Position numbers and translations under genes: made by a program. Shown here one piece after another: positions 53,411-61,850 of a stretch of 64,000 nucleotides of DNA. Within the stretch, counting starts at the first letter, position 1. Every line of letters begins with the position of its first letter. The DNA comes from Duganella sp. Root1480D1 (GTDB taxonomy: Bacteria > Pseudomonadota > Gammaproteobacteria > Burkholderiales > Burkholderiaceae_D): positions 1 to 64,000 of the forward strand of contig NZ_LMFZ01000047.1 in the NCBI RefSeq assembly GCF_001427305.1, read 5' to 3'. Under the pieces are notes generated by a model that did not search any database, had not been told where the DNA came from, and saw only the letters and a list, made by a program, of their open reading frames with translations.

Positions 53411-53779
53411 ATGCAATTGAATCACCTCGACTTGTCCGTGTCCGATGTGGCAACGGCTTCCGCTTTCCTGATCCGCCATTTCGGCTTCACCCTTCTGCAA
53501 ACCAAAGGCAATCACGGCATGGCTGTACTGGCCGGCGATGGCGGTTTGGTACTCGTGCTGACCCGGCATGAGGAACCCACCTACCCCAAGACCTTCCACA
53601 TCGGCTTCCTCGTCGACGATGCTGGAAAAGTCGGCGCAAAGCATGCCGAACTGGCGGCCGCTGGCGTGAACGGGCTTTCACCTGTGCAGGAGATGCGCGG
53701 CGGCCCAGGCTTCTACTGCCGCACCGATTGGGGCATCCTGCTTGAAGTCGCAAACCGCACGCCACTTCAGGCAAGTTGA
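53411..53779 (+). CDS. VOC-superfamily (glyoxalase/bleomycin resistance-like) protein
   Basis: 122 residues from ATG 53411, with GGAG 6 bases upstream. One VOC beta-alpha-beta-beta-beta set in each half: MQLNHLDLSVSDVATASAFL to VLVLTRHEEP, then FHIGFLVDDAGKV to GILLEVANRTP. His 5 and Glu 115 are candidate metal ligands. Substrate unknown; members include glyoxalases, dioxygenases and antibiotic-binding proteins. The structured leader suggests RNA-level control. It ends overlapping the convergent arginase-fold gene by 13 bases. Confidence 0.85.
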   Translation: MQLNHLDLSVSDVATASAFLIRHFGFTLLQTKGNHGMAVLAGDGGLVLVLTRHEEPTYPKTFHIGFLVDDAGKVGAKHAELAAAGVNGLSPVQEMRGGPGFYCRTDWGILLEVANRTPLQAS

Positions 53780-54591
53780 CCGAACTTTCGTAAGATCGGC
53801 AGCAGCGACTGGATCAACGGTTCCGGCGAAACCGGCGGGCCGTCAACGACCCACGAGTTCTGGAATTCGGCAATCTCCAGCCCAAGGACTTCGCTCTCCG
53901 CGAGGACTTCGCAGGCGCTGCGCAAGTCCTCGAGACTCAGTCCGTTCGGATGCACGTAGTCGGTCGGAACTATGCCCGGCTCCAGCACATCGCAGTCCAG
54001 ATGGACATACACTGCCCTGCCCGCGATGGCCAGGCGGAGCTTTTCTGCCAGGCCGCCCCCCGGCTTGATATGGCACACCCTGCCCGATTGAATAAGGTCC
54101 ACTTCAAACGGGTCCAGGTCGCGTTGCCCCACCAGGACAATGTCTTCCAATGCCGTTCCTGCACCAAGCCCTGAGTCCCACAGTCCTGCCGGGCCTGATA
54201 AAGCCAATCCGCCGAGATATCCGCTCGTCGTCGAGGCCGGCGTATTCAAGTCGGCGTGAGCGTCGAACCAGACGATGCAGACATCGTTGTGCAAGGCCGA
54301 TATGACGGGAAGCGTGGCAAGTGAAACAGCACACCGGCTCGTCGCGGAAAGGGGCTTTTCGCCCCGTGCAACGACTTTCCTGAAATGCTGTTGAAGCTTA
54401 TGCAGTGTTGGCAGCGCATGGTTCAGCTCTGTACGCCACTCAGTGTTCAGGGCCGGCTCCGGGCTGCCAATGGTCACGGCCGGTAAATCAAAGAGCTTGC
54501 CCAAGTGTTCGCCGATGGACCTGGCGCCTGGAATTGCCAGGTTATTGTGGTCGCCTGCCAGGCCTTGGAAGATGGTTAATGCAGTAGTCAT
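53767..54591 (-). CDS. Arginase/agmatinase-fold protein with degenerate metal site
   Basis: 274 residues from ATG 54591. Ureohydrolase fold: metal-binding blocks WFDAHADLNTP and VHLDCDVLEPG are intact. The first block, normally GGDH or GGDC, reads TSRCAVS near residue 90, so its Gly-Gly-Asp is lost and Cys stands in the ligand position. Substrate therefore uncertain; a catalytic role is not assured. Divergent from the ArgP-like gene, which may regulate it. Confidence 0.8.
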   Translation of the reverse strand: MTTALTIFQGLAGDHNNLAIPGARSIGEHLGKLFDLPAVTIGSPEPALNTEWRTELNHALPTLHKLQQHFRKVVARGEKPLSATSRCAVSLATLPVISALHNDVCIVWFDAHADLNTPASTTSGYLGGLALSGPAGLWDSGLGAGTALEDIVLVGQRDLDPFEVDLIQSGRVCHIKPGGGLAEKLRLAIAGRAVYVHLDCDVLEPGIVPTDYVHPNGLSLEDLRSACEVLAESEVLGLEIAEFQNSWVVDGPPVSPEPLIQSLLPILRKFGQLA

Positions 54592-54634
54592 GGGTCCAGT
54601 TTGACGCTGCAAAATGAATAAGACAAACTAATAA

Positions 54635-54653
54635 TTCTTAATCTGGTTAAGAA
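54635..54653. promoter_or_regulatory. Perfect 7-5-7 dyad between arginase-like gene and argP
   Basis: TTCTTAATCTGGTTAAGAA: arms TTCTTAA and TTAAGAA around TCTGG, ending 6 bases before the argP ATG. It has a LysR-type operator shape and would overlap argP's ribosome site, suggesting autoregulation. Confidence 0.6.
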
Positions 54654-54659
54654 AAACTG

Positions 54660-55577
54660 ATGAACAGCCTTAACTCTTCGCAGCTGGCCGCATTCGCGGA
54701 AATCATCCGCCAGGGCAGCTTTGATGGCGCAGCAAAGAAGCTCAATGTCACCGCTTCCGCCATCAGCCAGCGCATCAAGCAACTGGAAGACCGGCTCGGA
54801 CAAGTGCTCCTTGTGCGGGAAATACCCTGCCGGCCCACGCGCGCGGGACAGGAGCTGCTAAAGCACGCAAACCAAGTCGACTTGCTGGAGAAAGAGTTAA
54901 TCGAGAACATGGGCGCAGCCAATGCAGCGCTCAGCCAGCCGTTGAGCCTTTCGATCTCGGTCAATGCAGACTCCCTCGACGGCTGGTTCGTCCACGCTTT
55001 CGAAACATGCTGCTCGTCAGCGCCTATCCTGCTCGACATCCGCGTTGAAGACCAGGACTATTCTGCACAAATGCTGCGCGATGGCGAGGTAATGGCGGCG
55101 ATTGCGGCCTCCCCACTTGCGCCGCAAGGCTGTTCAGCAGAAAGGCTGGGGAGCATGCGTTATCTGGCGCTATGCTCGCCAGCTTTTTTCAGCCGCCATT
55201 TCCAAAGCGGAGTCAACGAAAGCACGCTCACGCAAGCACCAACATTGATTTACAACGCCAAGGACGACATGCAGCAGTCCTTTGCGAAAGCGATCGTCGG
55301 ACGCCCCATTCATCCGCCAGCGCACTTCATTCCTTCGACAAGCAGCTTTGTCCACCTTGCCAGGCAGGGCTTCGGCTGGGGCATGATTCCGGAGCATATG
55401 GCCAATGAACTTATGGTGCGCGGCGAGTTGGTAGAAGTGGCGCCGGGCAGGCACATCGATGTCGATCTCTATTTCCACAGATGGCAAATCAAATCCCGCG
55501 CACTGGACATACTGAGCACCGCCATACGGACGGCGGCGCAGCAGTATTTGCGTCCAGTTGCAGGCTGCCCTATTTGA
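54660..55577 (+). CDS. ArgP-like LysR-family regulator
   Basis: 305 residues. Winged HTH at the N-terminus: AFAEIIRQGSFDGAAKKLNV and TASAISQRIKQLEDRLGQVL, with ArgP-type CRPTRAGQELLKHANQV after it. The effector domain (about 95-300) starts LSLSISVNADSLDGWFVHAF. ArgP (IciA) responds to lysine or arginine and usually controls an exporter; here the divergent neighbour is an arginase-fold gene. Its stop overlaps the convergent DUF1579 gene by 8 bases. Confidence 0.85.
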   Translation: MNSLNSSQLAAFAEIIRQGSFDGAAKKLNVTASAISQRIKQLEDRLGQVLLVREIPCRPTRAGQELLKHANQVDLLEKELIENMGAANAALSQPLSLSISVNADSLDGWFVHAFETCCSSAPILLDIRVEDQDYSAQMLRDGEVMAAIAASPLAPQGCSAERLGSMRYLALCSPAFFSRHFQSGVNESTLTQAPTLIYNAKDDMQQSFAKAIVGRPIHPPAHFIPSTSSFVHLARQGFGWGMIPEHMANELMVRGELVEVAPGRHIDVDLYFHRWQIKSRALDILSTAIRTAAQQYLRPVAGCPI

Positions 55578-56181
55578 CGCGGGTGTAGTTCATCTCCATC
55601 CACTTCATGTCCTTGCCATTCGGACCCGGCCCCCACATTTCCAGCTTGTGGTTGTCGTTATCGGTGATGGCCACGCTCATCGTATAGGGGATTTCCTTGC
55701 CGCTCATCGGGTCGGACATCATGCCCTTGTACTTGATGGTGTTGCCGGTCATGGCGCCGTGGGCCAGCGTCATGCCGGTGCCACCGGAATCGATCCAGCT
55801 GCCGAAGTACTTCTTGGTCACGTTGTCATAGCCCTGGATGCCCATGCCGTCGAATGGCTGGCCCATGAACTTGCCCTGGTAATTCTCCTGCAGGTAGCGG
55901 TTACCCATGATCCACTTGCGTTCCGTGGAGCCGTCGGTTTCTTCAGGAGGTTTGGATGGGTCCATCCACATTTTCGACTTGACCGTGAACTTGCCGGCCA
56001 ATGCATCGAGCTTCTTGTGCGCCTCGCCGGGCGCGGCGGCTTTGGCCATCATCTCCATCGCCGCCTTTTCATCAGGCGGCGCGGCGGCCTTCTTCTTTTC
56101 CGGCGCAGCACAGACGGCAGCGCCAGCCAGGGTGAATCCTGCAACAACAACCAGGTACTGCACGACACGACGGGGCTTCAT
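55570..56181 (-). CDS. DUF1579-family secreted protein
   Basis: 203 residues from ATG 56181, with AAGGAGG 5 bases upstream. Signal peptide (1-24, ending AAVCA-A), a lysine/alanine-rich linker, then a DUF1579 beta-barrel: LDALAGKFTVKSKMW, YLQENYQGKFMGQPFDG and GNTIKYKGMMSDPMSGK. Such lipocalin-like barrels have no assigned function. Confidence 0.85.
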   Translation of the reverse strand: MKPRRVVQYLVVVAGFTLAGAAVCAAPEKKKAAAPPDEKAAMEMMAKAAAPGEAHKKLDALAGKFTVKSKMWMDPSKPPEETDGSTERKWIMGNRYLQENYQGKFMGQPFDGMGIQGYDNVTKKYFGSWIDSGGTGMTLAHGAMTGNTIKYKGMMSDPMSGKEIPYTMSVAITDNDNHKLEMWGPGPNGKDMKWMEMNYTRVK

Positions 56182-56243
56182 GGCTTCCTCCTTATCCAGC
56201 AGGGTTGTGGAAGAGCCATTCTCCGCGCCGCCGCGCAGCCCTG

Positions 56244-56423
56244 TCAACCGCGCCGCTCGGTTTCGCGCAACTTGCGCCGCAAACGCAGGTTATCCGCCAC
56301 AACCGACACCAATGCCAGCATCATCAGTACGACTATCGCATCAGCATCCAGGTAGCGCCAGAACGCCCACGCGCCAAGCGCGCAAGCAATCGCAGACAGG
56401 AGAAGAAGAACCTCGTCTTTCAT
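56244..56423 (-). CDS. 59-residue two-pass membrane protein
   Basis: Start ATG 56423 with GGAGG 7 bases upstream. Two hydrophobic segments (about 4-22 and 27-46) joined by a short acidic turn (RYLDADA), then a basic tail RLRRKLRETERRG. No family recognised. Same strand as the DUF1579 gene, 62 bases before it. Confidence 0.65.
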   Translation of the reverse strand: MKDEVLLLLSAIACALGAWAFWRYLDADAIVVLMMLALVSVVADNLRLRRKLRETERRG

Positions 56424-56466
56424 CCTCGAACCTCCGATCCCATCGCGTCGCCTAGAAGAGAGAGTA

Positions 56467-56485
56467 GCGCCGCGTGGGGCGGCGC
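56467..56485. terminator. Hairpin after the MerR-type gene
   Basis: GCGCCGC (56467-56473) and GCGGCGC (56479-56485), 26 bases beyond the regulator's stop. There is no T run on the minus strand; termination is doubtful. Confidence 0.35.
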
Positions 56486-56511
56486 GTTTTGCGTTGGGGC
56501 AAGCGAAGCGT

Positions 56512-57243
56512 TTAAGCCGCGTAGATGCTGACGGCTTCGACCATGAAAGGAGCCAGGTCGGGGTGGATGTTGTCGAAGCTGGCGCGGAAGCGTGGGTCGT
56601 CGCGGTAAGTAGCTGCGAGCCGTGGCAGGTGCTCACGTTCGGCGGGCCAGAAGTGCTGCATGTGATGATGCCAGCGCGCGACCAGGATTTGCACGGTCTC
56701 GCTGCTGGCGCCCAGCCCCATCGCGACTGCCAGCTCGGAATAAATCGCATTGCCTTCATCGATCAGGTCTTTCTGCTTGCCCTCGCTATAGCCTTGCCAT
56801 TGCCTGGCCGACGCTTGCACGACGTCCTTGCCGTATTTCTGTTCCGCTTCCCGCTCGTATTTGTGCTGGCGTTCGCGCAGGCCGTCAAAGAGTTGTACTG
56901 CTTTCATGGTCTGGTTTCCTTTCAGGTGGAGGATGGTTCTGTCCACCGTGGAGATCAGCCCTTGCAGTTCCTGCAGCCGGCCCGCCAGTGCGTGCTTGTG
57001 GCTTTGCAGCGCCGCTAATACGTCGAAGCCGGGTTGCGACATGATGTCGAAGATGGCGGCCAGCGGCACGTCCATTTCCCGGTAAAACAGGACTTGCTGC
57101 AGCCGCAACAGGTCCGCTTCGTTGTAATAGCGGTAGCCGTTATCGCCAACGCGCGAGGGCTTGAGCAAGCCGATGCTGTCGTAGTAGCGCAGCGTGCGCC
57201 CGGTTACGCCAGTTATATCGGAGAGCTGTTTCACGGTGTACAT
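56512..57243 (-). CDS. TipA-like MerR-family regulator
   Basis: 243 residues: MerR DNA-binding domain (YTVKQLSDITGVTGRTLRYYDSIGLLKPSRV), a long coiled-coil linker (about 75-125) and a C-terminal TipAS domain (about 125-240, including ARWHHHMQHFWPAEREHL), which in TipA binds thiopeptide and other drugs. Targets are likely its own promoter and nearby genes. A dyad sits just upstream. The GNAT gene lies to its right on the same strand and is not co-transcribed with certainty. Confidence 0.88.
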   Translation of the reverse strand: MYTVKQLSDITGVTGRTLRYYDSIGLLKPSRVGDNGYRYYNEADLLRLQQVLFYREMDVPLAAIFDIMSQPGFDVLAALQSHKHALAGRLQELQGLISTVDRTILHLKGNQTMKAVQLFDGLRERQHKYEREAEQKYGKDVVQASARQWQGYSEGKQKDLIDEGNAIYSELAVAMGLGASSETVQILVARWHHHMQHFWPAEREHLPRLAATYRDDPRFRASFDNIHPDLAPFMVEAVSIYAA

Positions 57244-57258
57244 GCAGCCATCCTCAAG

Positions 57259-57281
57259 CTTGACGCGACGTCATGGTCAAG
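57259..57281 (-). promoter_or_regulatory. MerR-type operator/promoter
   Basis: CTTGAC (57259-57264) and GTCAAG (57276-57281), a 23-bp dyad. On the minus strand TTGACC gives a -35; GAGGAT follows 19 bases later as a weak -10. A long 19-bp spacer over a dyad is characteristic of MerR-activated promoters. Confidence 0.55.
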
Positions 57282-57289
57282 CACTAATT

Positions 57290-58126
57290 TCAGCCCAGTT
57301 CAAAAGTCGTGATGCCATACTGCCGCGCCAGCGGCAATCCCGGGTCTGCACCAGTGTACATGCGCGCCGTTTCAAAGCAGGCATGCATGCCGCGCCGCTC
57401 GGCCAGCTCGATGGCGGCCGCATTCGGCTCCGGCACGTCGAGGAACACCGGTTCGTCGGCCGGCACGCGCCCGCATACGGCCTGCATCAATTCCTCGGCC
57501 ACCTGCGGCGACTCGGCGCAGAGCGGGCCAATCTTGAAGCCGGCGCGGCATGGCCGCAGCACTGCATAGCCAAGCAGCGTGCCGCCGGCATCCCGCACAC
57601 CGAGTGCCACGCTGCCTTCCTGCCGCAACCAGCAGCGCATGAACTGCTGGCGGTCGTCGGGGAAGAAGGCGCGATCGTATTCCAGCACTTCGGCGAGATC
57701 CTGCGGCCCTAGCGGCAGCACGCGATCGGCCACGGGCACGTCTGCGCCTCGGCCCTCATACCTGACGTTGCGGTGTGCCAGCCTGAAGCCGGAGCGCGCG
57801 TAGTTTTCCTGCTGGGCCGGCACCCCATCCAACCCCACGTTGCGCCCTTCGAGGCGCGCCATGCCGGCGCGCCAGACCGCCATGCCGAGTCCCTTGCCAC
57901 GAAACTCCGGCCGCACGATATAGCCGCCGATAAAGCCGAAGCCGCTGCCATACCGGACTGCGAAGATGCTGGCCACCGGCTCGCCATCGATCGAGCCAAG
58001 CAGAAAGCCGTCCGGGTCGGCGGCATAAAAGCTGGCTGCATCCTGCAGGCCTGGATTCCAGCCTTCTGCCGCAGCCCATTCGAGCACCATTTCCAGCTCG
58101 GGCGGGGTCATGGCACGAATGTCCAT
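57290..58126 (-). CDS. Two-domain GNAT acetyltransferase
   Basis: 278 residues from ATG 58126; the frame opens earlier but overlaps the methyltransferase. First GNAT domain (about 1-135) with VRPEFRGKGLGMAVW (acetyl-CoA loop RGKGLG), then a YitH-like second domain (about 140-278: GYAVLRPCRAGFKIGPLCAE, VFLDVPEPNAAAIELAERRG). Substrate unknown. It starts one base after the methyltransferase stop and is co-transcribed. Confidence 0.85.
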   Translation of the reverse strand: MDIRAMTPPELEMVLEWAAAEGWNPGLQDAASFYAADPDGFLLGSIDGEPVASIFAVRYGSGFGFIGGYIVRPEFRGKGLGMAVWRAGMARLEGRNVGLDGVPAQQENYARSGFRLAHRNVRYEGRGADVPVADRVLPLGPQDLAEVLEYDRAFFPDDRQQFMRCWLRQEGSVALGVRDAGGTLLGYAVLRPCRAGFKIGPLCAESPQVAEELMQAVCGRVPADEPVFLDVPEPNAAAIELAERRGMHACFETARMYTGADPGLPLARQYGITTFELG

Positions 58127-58127
58127 A

Positions 58128-59051
58128 TCAGGTCCCAAGCGACGAGTCATAAGCGGCGAATGCGGCGCGCACGGCATATTCCCAGGCAGCGCTATCCTGT
58201 TCGTAAAGGAAGCTGGCCGCCGGCGGCGCGGCCGCATCCAGTGCACTACGCCGGCGATACAGGAACACCGTCGTCCATGCCACGCTGGGCGGGGCGAATT
58301 GCTTCACCAGCTCGAAGGCCGGGTGCTGCATGGGGAACGTGACGGTCGTCACCAGGGCGCCCTCCGGCAATTCGCTTGCCAATTTTTCGGCCAGCCGGTC
58401 CATCATCGGCGCGAAGCAGGTGCTGTAGATATAGACCATGCTCGCGTCGGAGACATCGGTGGCAAACATATCCTGGTGCAGCAGGCGCACGCGGGCAGCT
58501 ACCCTGGCTGCCGCGGCGGGATCGTCCGCCACGCCGGCTGCCAGCATCTGCGCCAGCCGTACCTGCGCCATGTCATTGCGATAGCCAAGCAGCTCAACGC
58601 CTGTGCAGCGCATGCCGGGCAAGGCCAATGCCGCGCTCAATACGACCTTGCCAAGGCCGCTGCCAAGGTCAATGAAGTGGCCATGCAGGGGCAGCCAGGG
58701 CGCGATGGCTTCGAAGTAGTTATCCAGTTCCTGCTGCGTGAATTCGCCGTAGATCAGGCGGCCATCGTCGACCAGCCATTGCGCCAGGTCGGCGTCGGAG
58801 ATCTCGGCCAGGCCGTGCGCCGGAGCGCGTTCGGGCAGCATGCCATGCTGCTGGATGCCGGCCGGTACGCAGCCTGCAATGAGGCGCCGGTGCGGCTTCA
58901 GGCGGCCAATGAAGGCATCGCGCAGCTCCGGCTTGCGGAACGCTTCGCGCACCGCCAGGCCGATTTCGACGTAACGGGCGAGCACTGCATCGTCAATAAC
59001 GGGCCTTACGTGCTGCGCGCCACTTGTGATTGCCCGCCGCATCGAGAGCAT
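58128..59051 (-). CDS. DOT1-like SAM-dependent methyltransferase
   Basis: 307 residues. YGEFTQQELDNYFEAI, FIDLGSGLGKVVLSAALALP and TGVELLGYRND correspond to DOT1 blocks (YGE..., DLGSGxGxVV, GVE), with MVYIYSTCFAPMMDRLAEKL in the place of DOT1's NNFAF region. Eukaryotic DOT1 methylates histone H3K79; bacterial members have no known substrate. N-terminal 110 residues are of unclear fold. Coupled to the GNAT gene. Confidence 0.75.
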   Translation of the reverse strand: MLSMRRAITSGAQHVRPVIDDAVLARYVEIGLAVREAFRKPELRDAFIGRLKPHRRLIAGCVPAGIQQHGMLPERAPAHGLAEISDADLAQWLVDDGRLIYGEFTQQELDNYFEAIAPWLPLHGHFIDLGSGLGKVVLSAALALPGMRCTGVELLGYRNDMAQVRLAQMLAAGVADDPAAAARVAARVRLLHQDMFATDVSDASMVYIYSTCFAPMMDRLAEKLASELPEGALVTTVTFPMQHPAFELVKQFAPPSVAWTTVFLYRRRSALDAAAPPAASFLYEQDSAAWEYAVRAAFAAYDSSLGT

Positions 59052-59085
59052 GGTTTCCCCCTCACCGGTTGATTATCCACTTTAC

Positions 59086-59113
59086 AATAAAAAACCGCCC
59101 CGAGGGGCGGTTT
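59086..59113 (-). terminator. Terminator of the TonB receptor gene
   Basis: AAACCGCCC (59092-59100) and GGGCGGTTT (59105-59113); on the minus strand the stem is followed by TTTTATTG. It lies 20 bases beyond the receptor stop codon. Confidence 0.8.
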
Positions 59114-59133
59114 CGCGTCAACCGGATAGCGCT

Positions 59134-61686
59134 TTAGAAGCGATAGTTCAGCGACGCTGCGTAGGTACGGCCAAGCTGGCTGAAATGCGAGCCATCGTAG
59201 GTCACCATGTCGTAGCGGCCGTTGAAGGTGATCAGGTTGCGCTGGATGGCCTTGGCATTCGGATCGTCGATGACCTTCTGGCCGTCGGCATTCAGGGCAC
59301 GGAACTCCCACTCAGGCGTGGTGTTGAACACGTTGTTGACGTTGAACGACACGGTCAGGTTCGGCATCAGGTTGTAGTTGACGGCGAAGTCGGTGACGTT
59401 CTTGGTCTTGAACTTGGTCTCCAGGTTGCTGTCCAGGCCGGCCTGGCGGAAGCGGGTCGGGCCGAACACGGTGTTGTTGACCGACAGGTTCAGCTTCTTG
59501 TAATCCCAGTCGGCGCCGAGGATGGTCTTGAACTTCGGACGCGAGGTGAACATCAGCGCTTCCTGGGTTGCATCCAGCACGGACTGGCCGGCGTTGGCCA
59601 CGATCGGAGGATTCTTCACCTCGCCGTCGCGTTCATTCTTGCGGGTGAAGTTGCCGGACAGGTTCAGGGTCAGTTTGCCGTCGGCCAGCGCGATGTTCTT
59701 GCGCGACACAACGTAGTCCAGGCCTTCGGTCTTGGTTTTCACCGCGTTCACGAAGAAGCTGACGGAAACGATGCCGTTGGCAGCCAGGATCTGGTCCAGT
59801 TGCTGGGTAGGATCGCCGGTCGGCACGATTTCCTTGCCCAGCACGATGCGGTCCTTGACCTTGATGCGGTAATAGTCCAGGGTCATGCTGGTGTTTTCAT
59901 CCGGCTTCAAGCCCACACCGAGGGTGATGTTGTCGGACTTTTCAGCCTTCAGCTTCGGCACGCCCAGCGCAGCAGCTTGCGCCGACACGTTGTTCACCAG
60001 GCCGGACACCTGGATGCCGCCGCCAGGCACGAAGGAATACTGCGCCTTCTGGGTGTAGATCTGTGCCAGCGATGGAGCGCGGAAGCCCTTCGATGCCGAT
60101 GCGCGCAGCGTCACCCAGTCGTTCGCCTTGTAGCGGGTGGACAGCTTCCACACGAAGGCCGAACCGAAGTCGGTGTATTTTTCCCAGCGGCCGGTGCCAT
60201 CGACCAGCAGGTCCTTGCTGATGTCCCAGGTCGAACCGGCATACAGGCCGTAGTTGGAACGCGACGATGGGAAGGAGTTGTCCGGGTGGTTGCCGGCGAA
60301 GGAATCGGCACCGGTGCCCTGCCAGGAGGCGCGCTCGCCTGCCTTCACCTCGAACTTCTCGTGGCGCAGCTCGGTACCGGCGTAGAAGTTGACGGTATCG
60401 GTCAGCTGCCTGGAGATGTCGCCGTTGAACACGTAGTGCTGGAACTCGACGCCGCCGGCGTAGAAATGGGTCGGCGAGTGCTCGGTGCTGGTACCGGCAA
60501 GCACCGCATCTTCCATGCTGCGGTTGACGGAGTGGTCGACGTCGTACTTCTGCTTGTTGCCGCCGTAGGTCAGGCTGAAGTCCGCATTCCAGCCGGCCAG
60601 GTCCATCTTCACGCCGGCGGTGGCATTGTAGTCATCCAGCGTGCCGTCGAAGGTTGGCTGGTAACCTTCGTACACCGTGCCGGCCGGGTGCAGCAGACCG
60701 TAGTCGGTCGGGCGCCAGTAAGGAGTACGGTAGTTCGCGAAGGAGTTGACCTTCTTGTTCACATAGGCCGCGTTGGCGTAGATCGCAATGCCTTCGCCAA
60801 TATCGTAGCGGGTATTGAACAGGCCCTTGTAGGCCTTGGTCTTCGGCGAGCCGTTGACGTTGCGCGCGTCGGGATATTTCGACAGGAAGGCCTGCACTTC
60901 CGACAGCGGTGCGCCGAAGTCGCCCGATTCGCCGGCGGCACTGACCGCGCCCGAACGGCTGGACAGGTTCACGCGCGAAGCATCGATGGTGTAGTTGAAG
61001 AAGCCACGGTCGCCGCCCAGCGCGAAGCCCTGGTTCAGGCTCACGCCGCCCATGCCGCCATCGTGCTTGTGGGTGATGCCGGTGCGCGCGGTGACCGAAC
61101 CGCCTTCGGCATTGTCCTTCAGGATGATGTTGACCACGCCGGCAATCGCGTCGGAGCCGTACTGTGCCGACGCGCCGTCGCGCAGCACTTCGATGCGCTT
61201 GATCGCATCGGCTGGAATGGCCGAAATGTCGGAGCCGGACTCACCGCGGCCTGGCGAGGTCTGGGTATAGACCAGCGAGCTCATGTTCTTGCGCTTGCCG
61301 TTGATCAGGATCAGCACGCGGCTCGGGCCCATATTCCGGATTTCGTAAGGATCCAGCAGGGAGGTGGCGTCGTTGACCGGGGTCTGTACGGTGTTGAAGG
61401 AAGGGACGCGGAACTGCATCGACTTGTCGAGGGTGGCCTGGCCGGTCTTGGTCAGTTCGCGCGAGCTAAGCACGTCAACCGGTACCGGGGTATCCACCAT
61501 GGTGCGCTGCGAACCGCGGCTACCGGTCGAAACAATGACCACCTTCTGGATGTCGTCGGTGGTGGTGTCGCTGGCCTGCTGCGCCTGGATAGGGGCGGCA
61601 TCCTGTGCTTGCGCGTGGGCTTGGCCCAGCAGCACGAAGGGGCTGGCAGACAACATTAATGCTGCAATCGGAAAATGTTTATTCAT
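59134..61686 (-). CDS. TonB-dependent outer-membrane receptor
   Basis: 850 residues: signal peptide (1-25, ending AHA-Q), a short extension, plug domain (about 50-200: TPVPVDVLSSRELTKTGQ, VLILINGKRKN and IKRIEVLRDGASAQYGSDAIAGVVNIIL) and a 22-strand barrel ending AASLNYRF, with a C-terminal Phe. No N-terminal signalling (STN) domain, so it does not itself signal to a sigma factor. Ligand unknown; members import siderophores, vitamin B12 or glycans. Divergent from the solute-binding protein. Confidence 0.93.
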   Translation of the reverse strand: MNKHFPIAALMLSASPFVLLGQAHAQAQDAAPIQAQQASDTTTDDIQKVVIVSTGSRGSQRTMVDTPVPVDVLSSRELTKTGQATLDKSMQFRVPSFNTVQTPVNDATSLLDPYEIRNMGPSRVLILINGKRKNMSSLVYTQTSPGRGESGSDISAIPADAIKRIEVLRDGASAQYGSDAIAGVVNIILKDNAEGGSVTARTGITHKHDGGMGGVSLNQGFALGGDRGFFNYTIDASRVNLSSRSGAVSAAGESGDFGAPLSEVQAFLSKYPDARNVNGSPKTKAYKGLFNTRYDIGEGIAIYANAAYVNKKVNSFANYRTPYWRPTDYGLLHPAGTVYEGYQPTFDGTLDDYNATAGVKMDLAGWNADFSLTYGGNKQKYDVDHSVNRSMEDAVLAGTSTEHSPTHFYAGGVEFQHYVFNGDISRQLTDTVNFYAGTELRHEKFEVKAGERASWQGTGADSFAGNHPDNSFPSSRSNYGLYAGSTWDISKDLLVDGTGRWEKYTDFGSAFVWKLSTRYKANDWVTLRASASKGFRAPSLAQIYTQKAQYSFVPGGGIQVSGLVNNVSAQAAALGVPKLKAEKSDNITLGVGLKPDENTSMTLDYYRIKVKDRIVLGKEIVPTGDPTQQLDQILAANGIVSVSFFVNAVKTKTEGLDYVVSRKNIALADGKLTLNLSGNFTRKNERDGEVKNPPIVANAGQSVLDATQEALMFTSRPKFKTILGADWDYKKLNLSVNNTVFGPTRFRQAGLDSNLETKFKTKNVTDFAVNYNLMPNLTVSFNVNNVFNTTPEWEFRALNADGQKVIDDPNAKAIQRNLITFNGRYDMVTYDGSHFSQLGRTYAASLNYRF

Positions 61687-61850
61687 GTATTTCTCTCTTC
61701 CATACAGATTTTAAAAAAACTAGAGGAGAATTTATATGCAACATTTTCATCCGTCTATTATTTCCAGTTATACATGCACAAATACAACATGTATGGATCT
61801 TTTTTATGAAGTCGCCCGGAACGGAAAAACGCCGTGATAATCTTTGTGCC

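Noticed and set aside
59026-61659. Open frame of 877 codons antisense to the TonB receptor
   Set aside because: Same cause; a shadow of a well-supported receptor gene.
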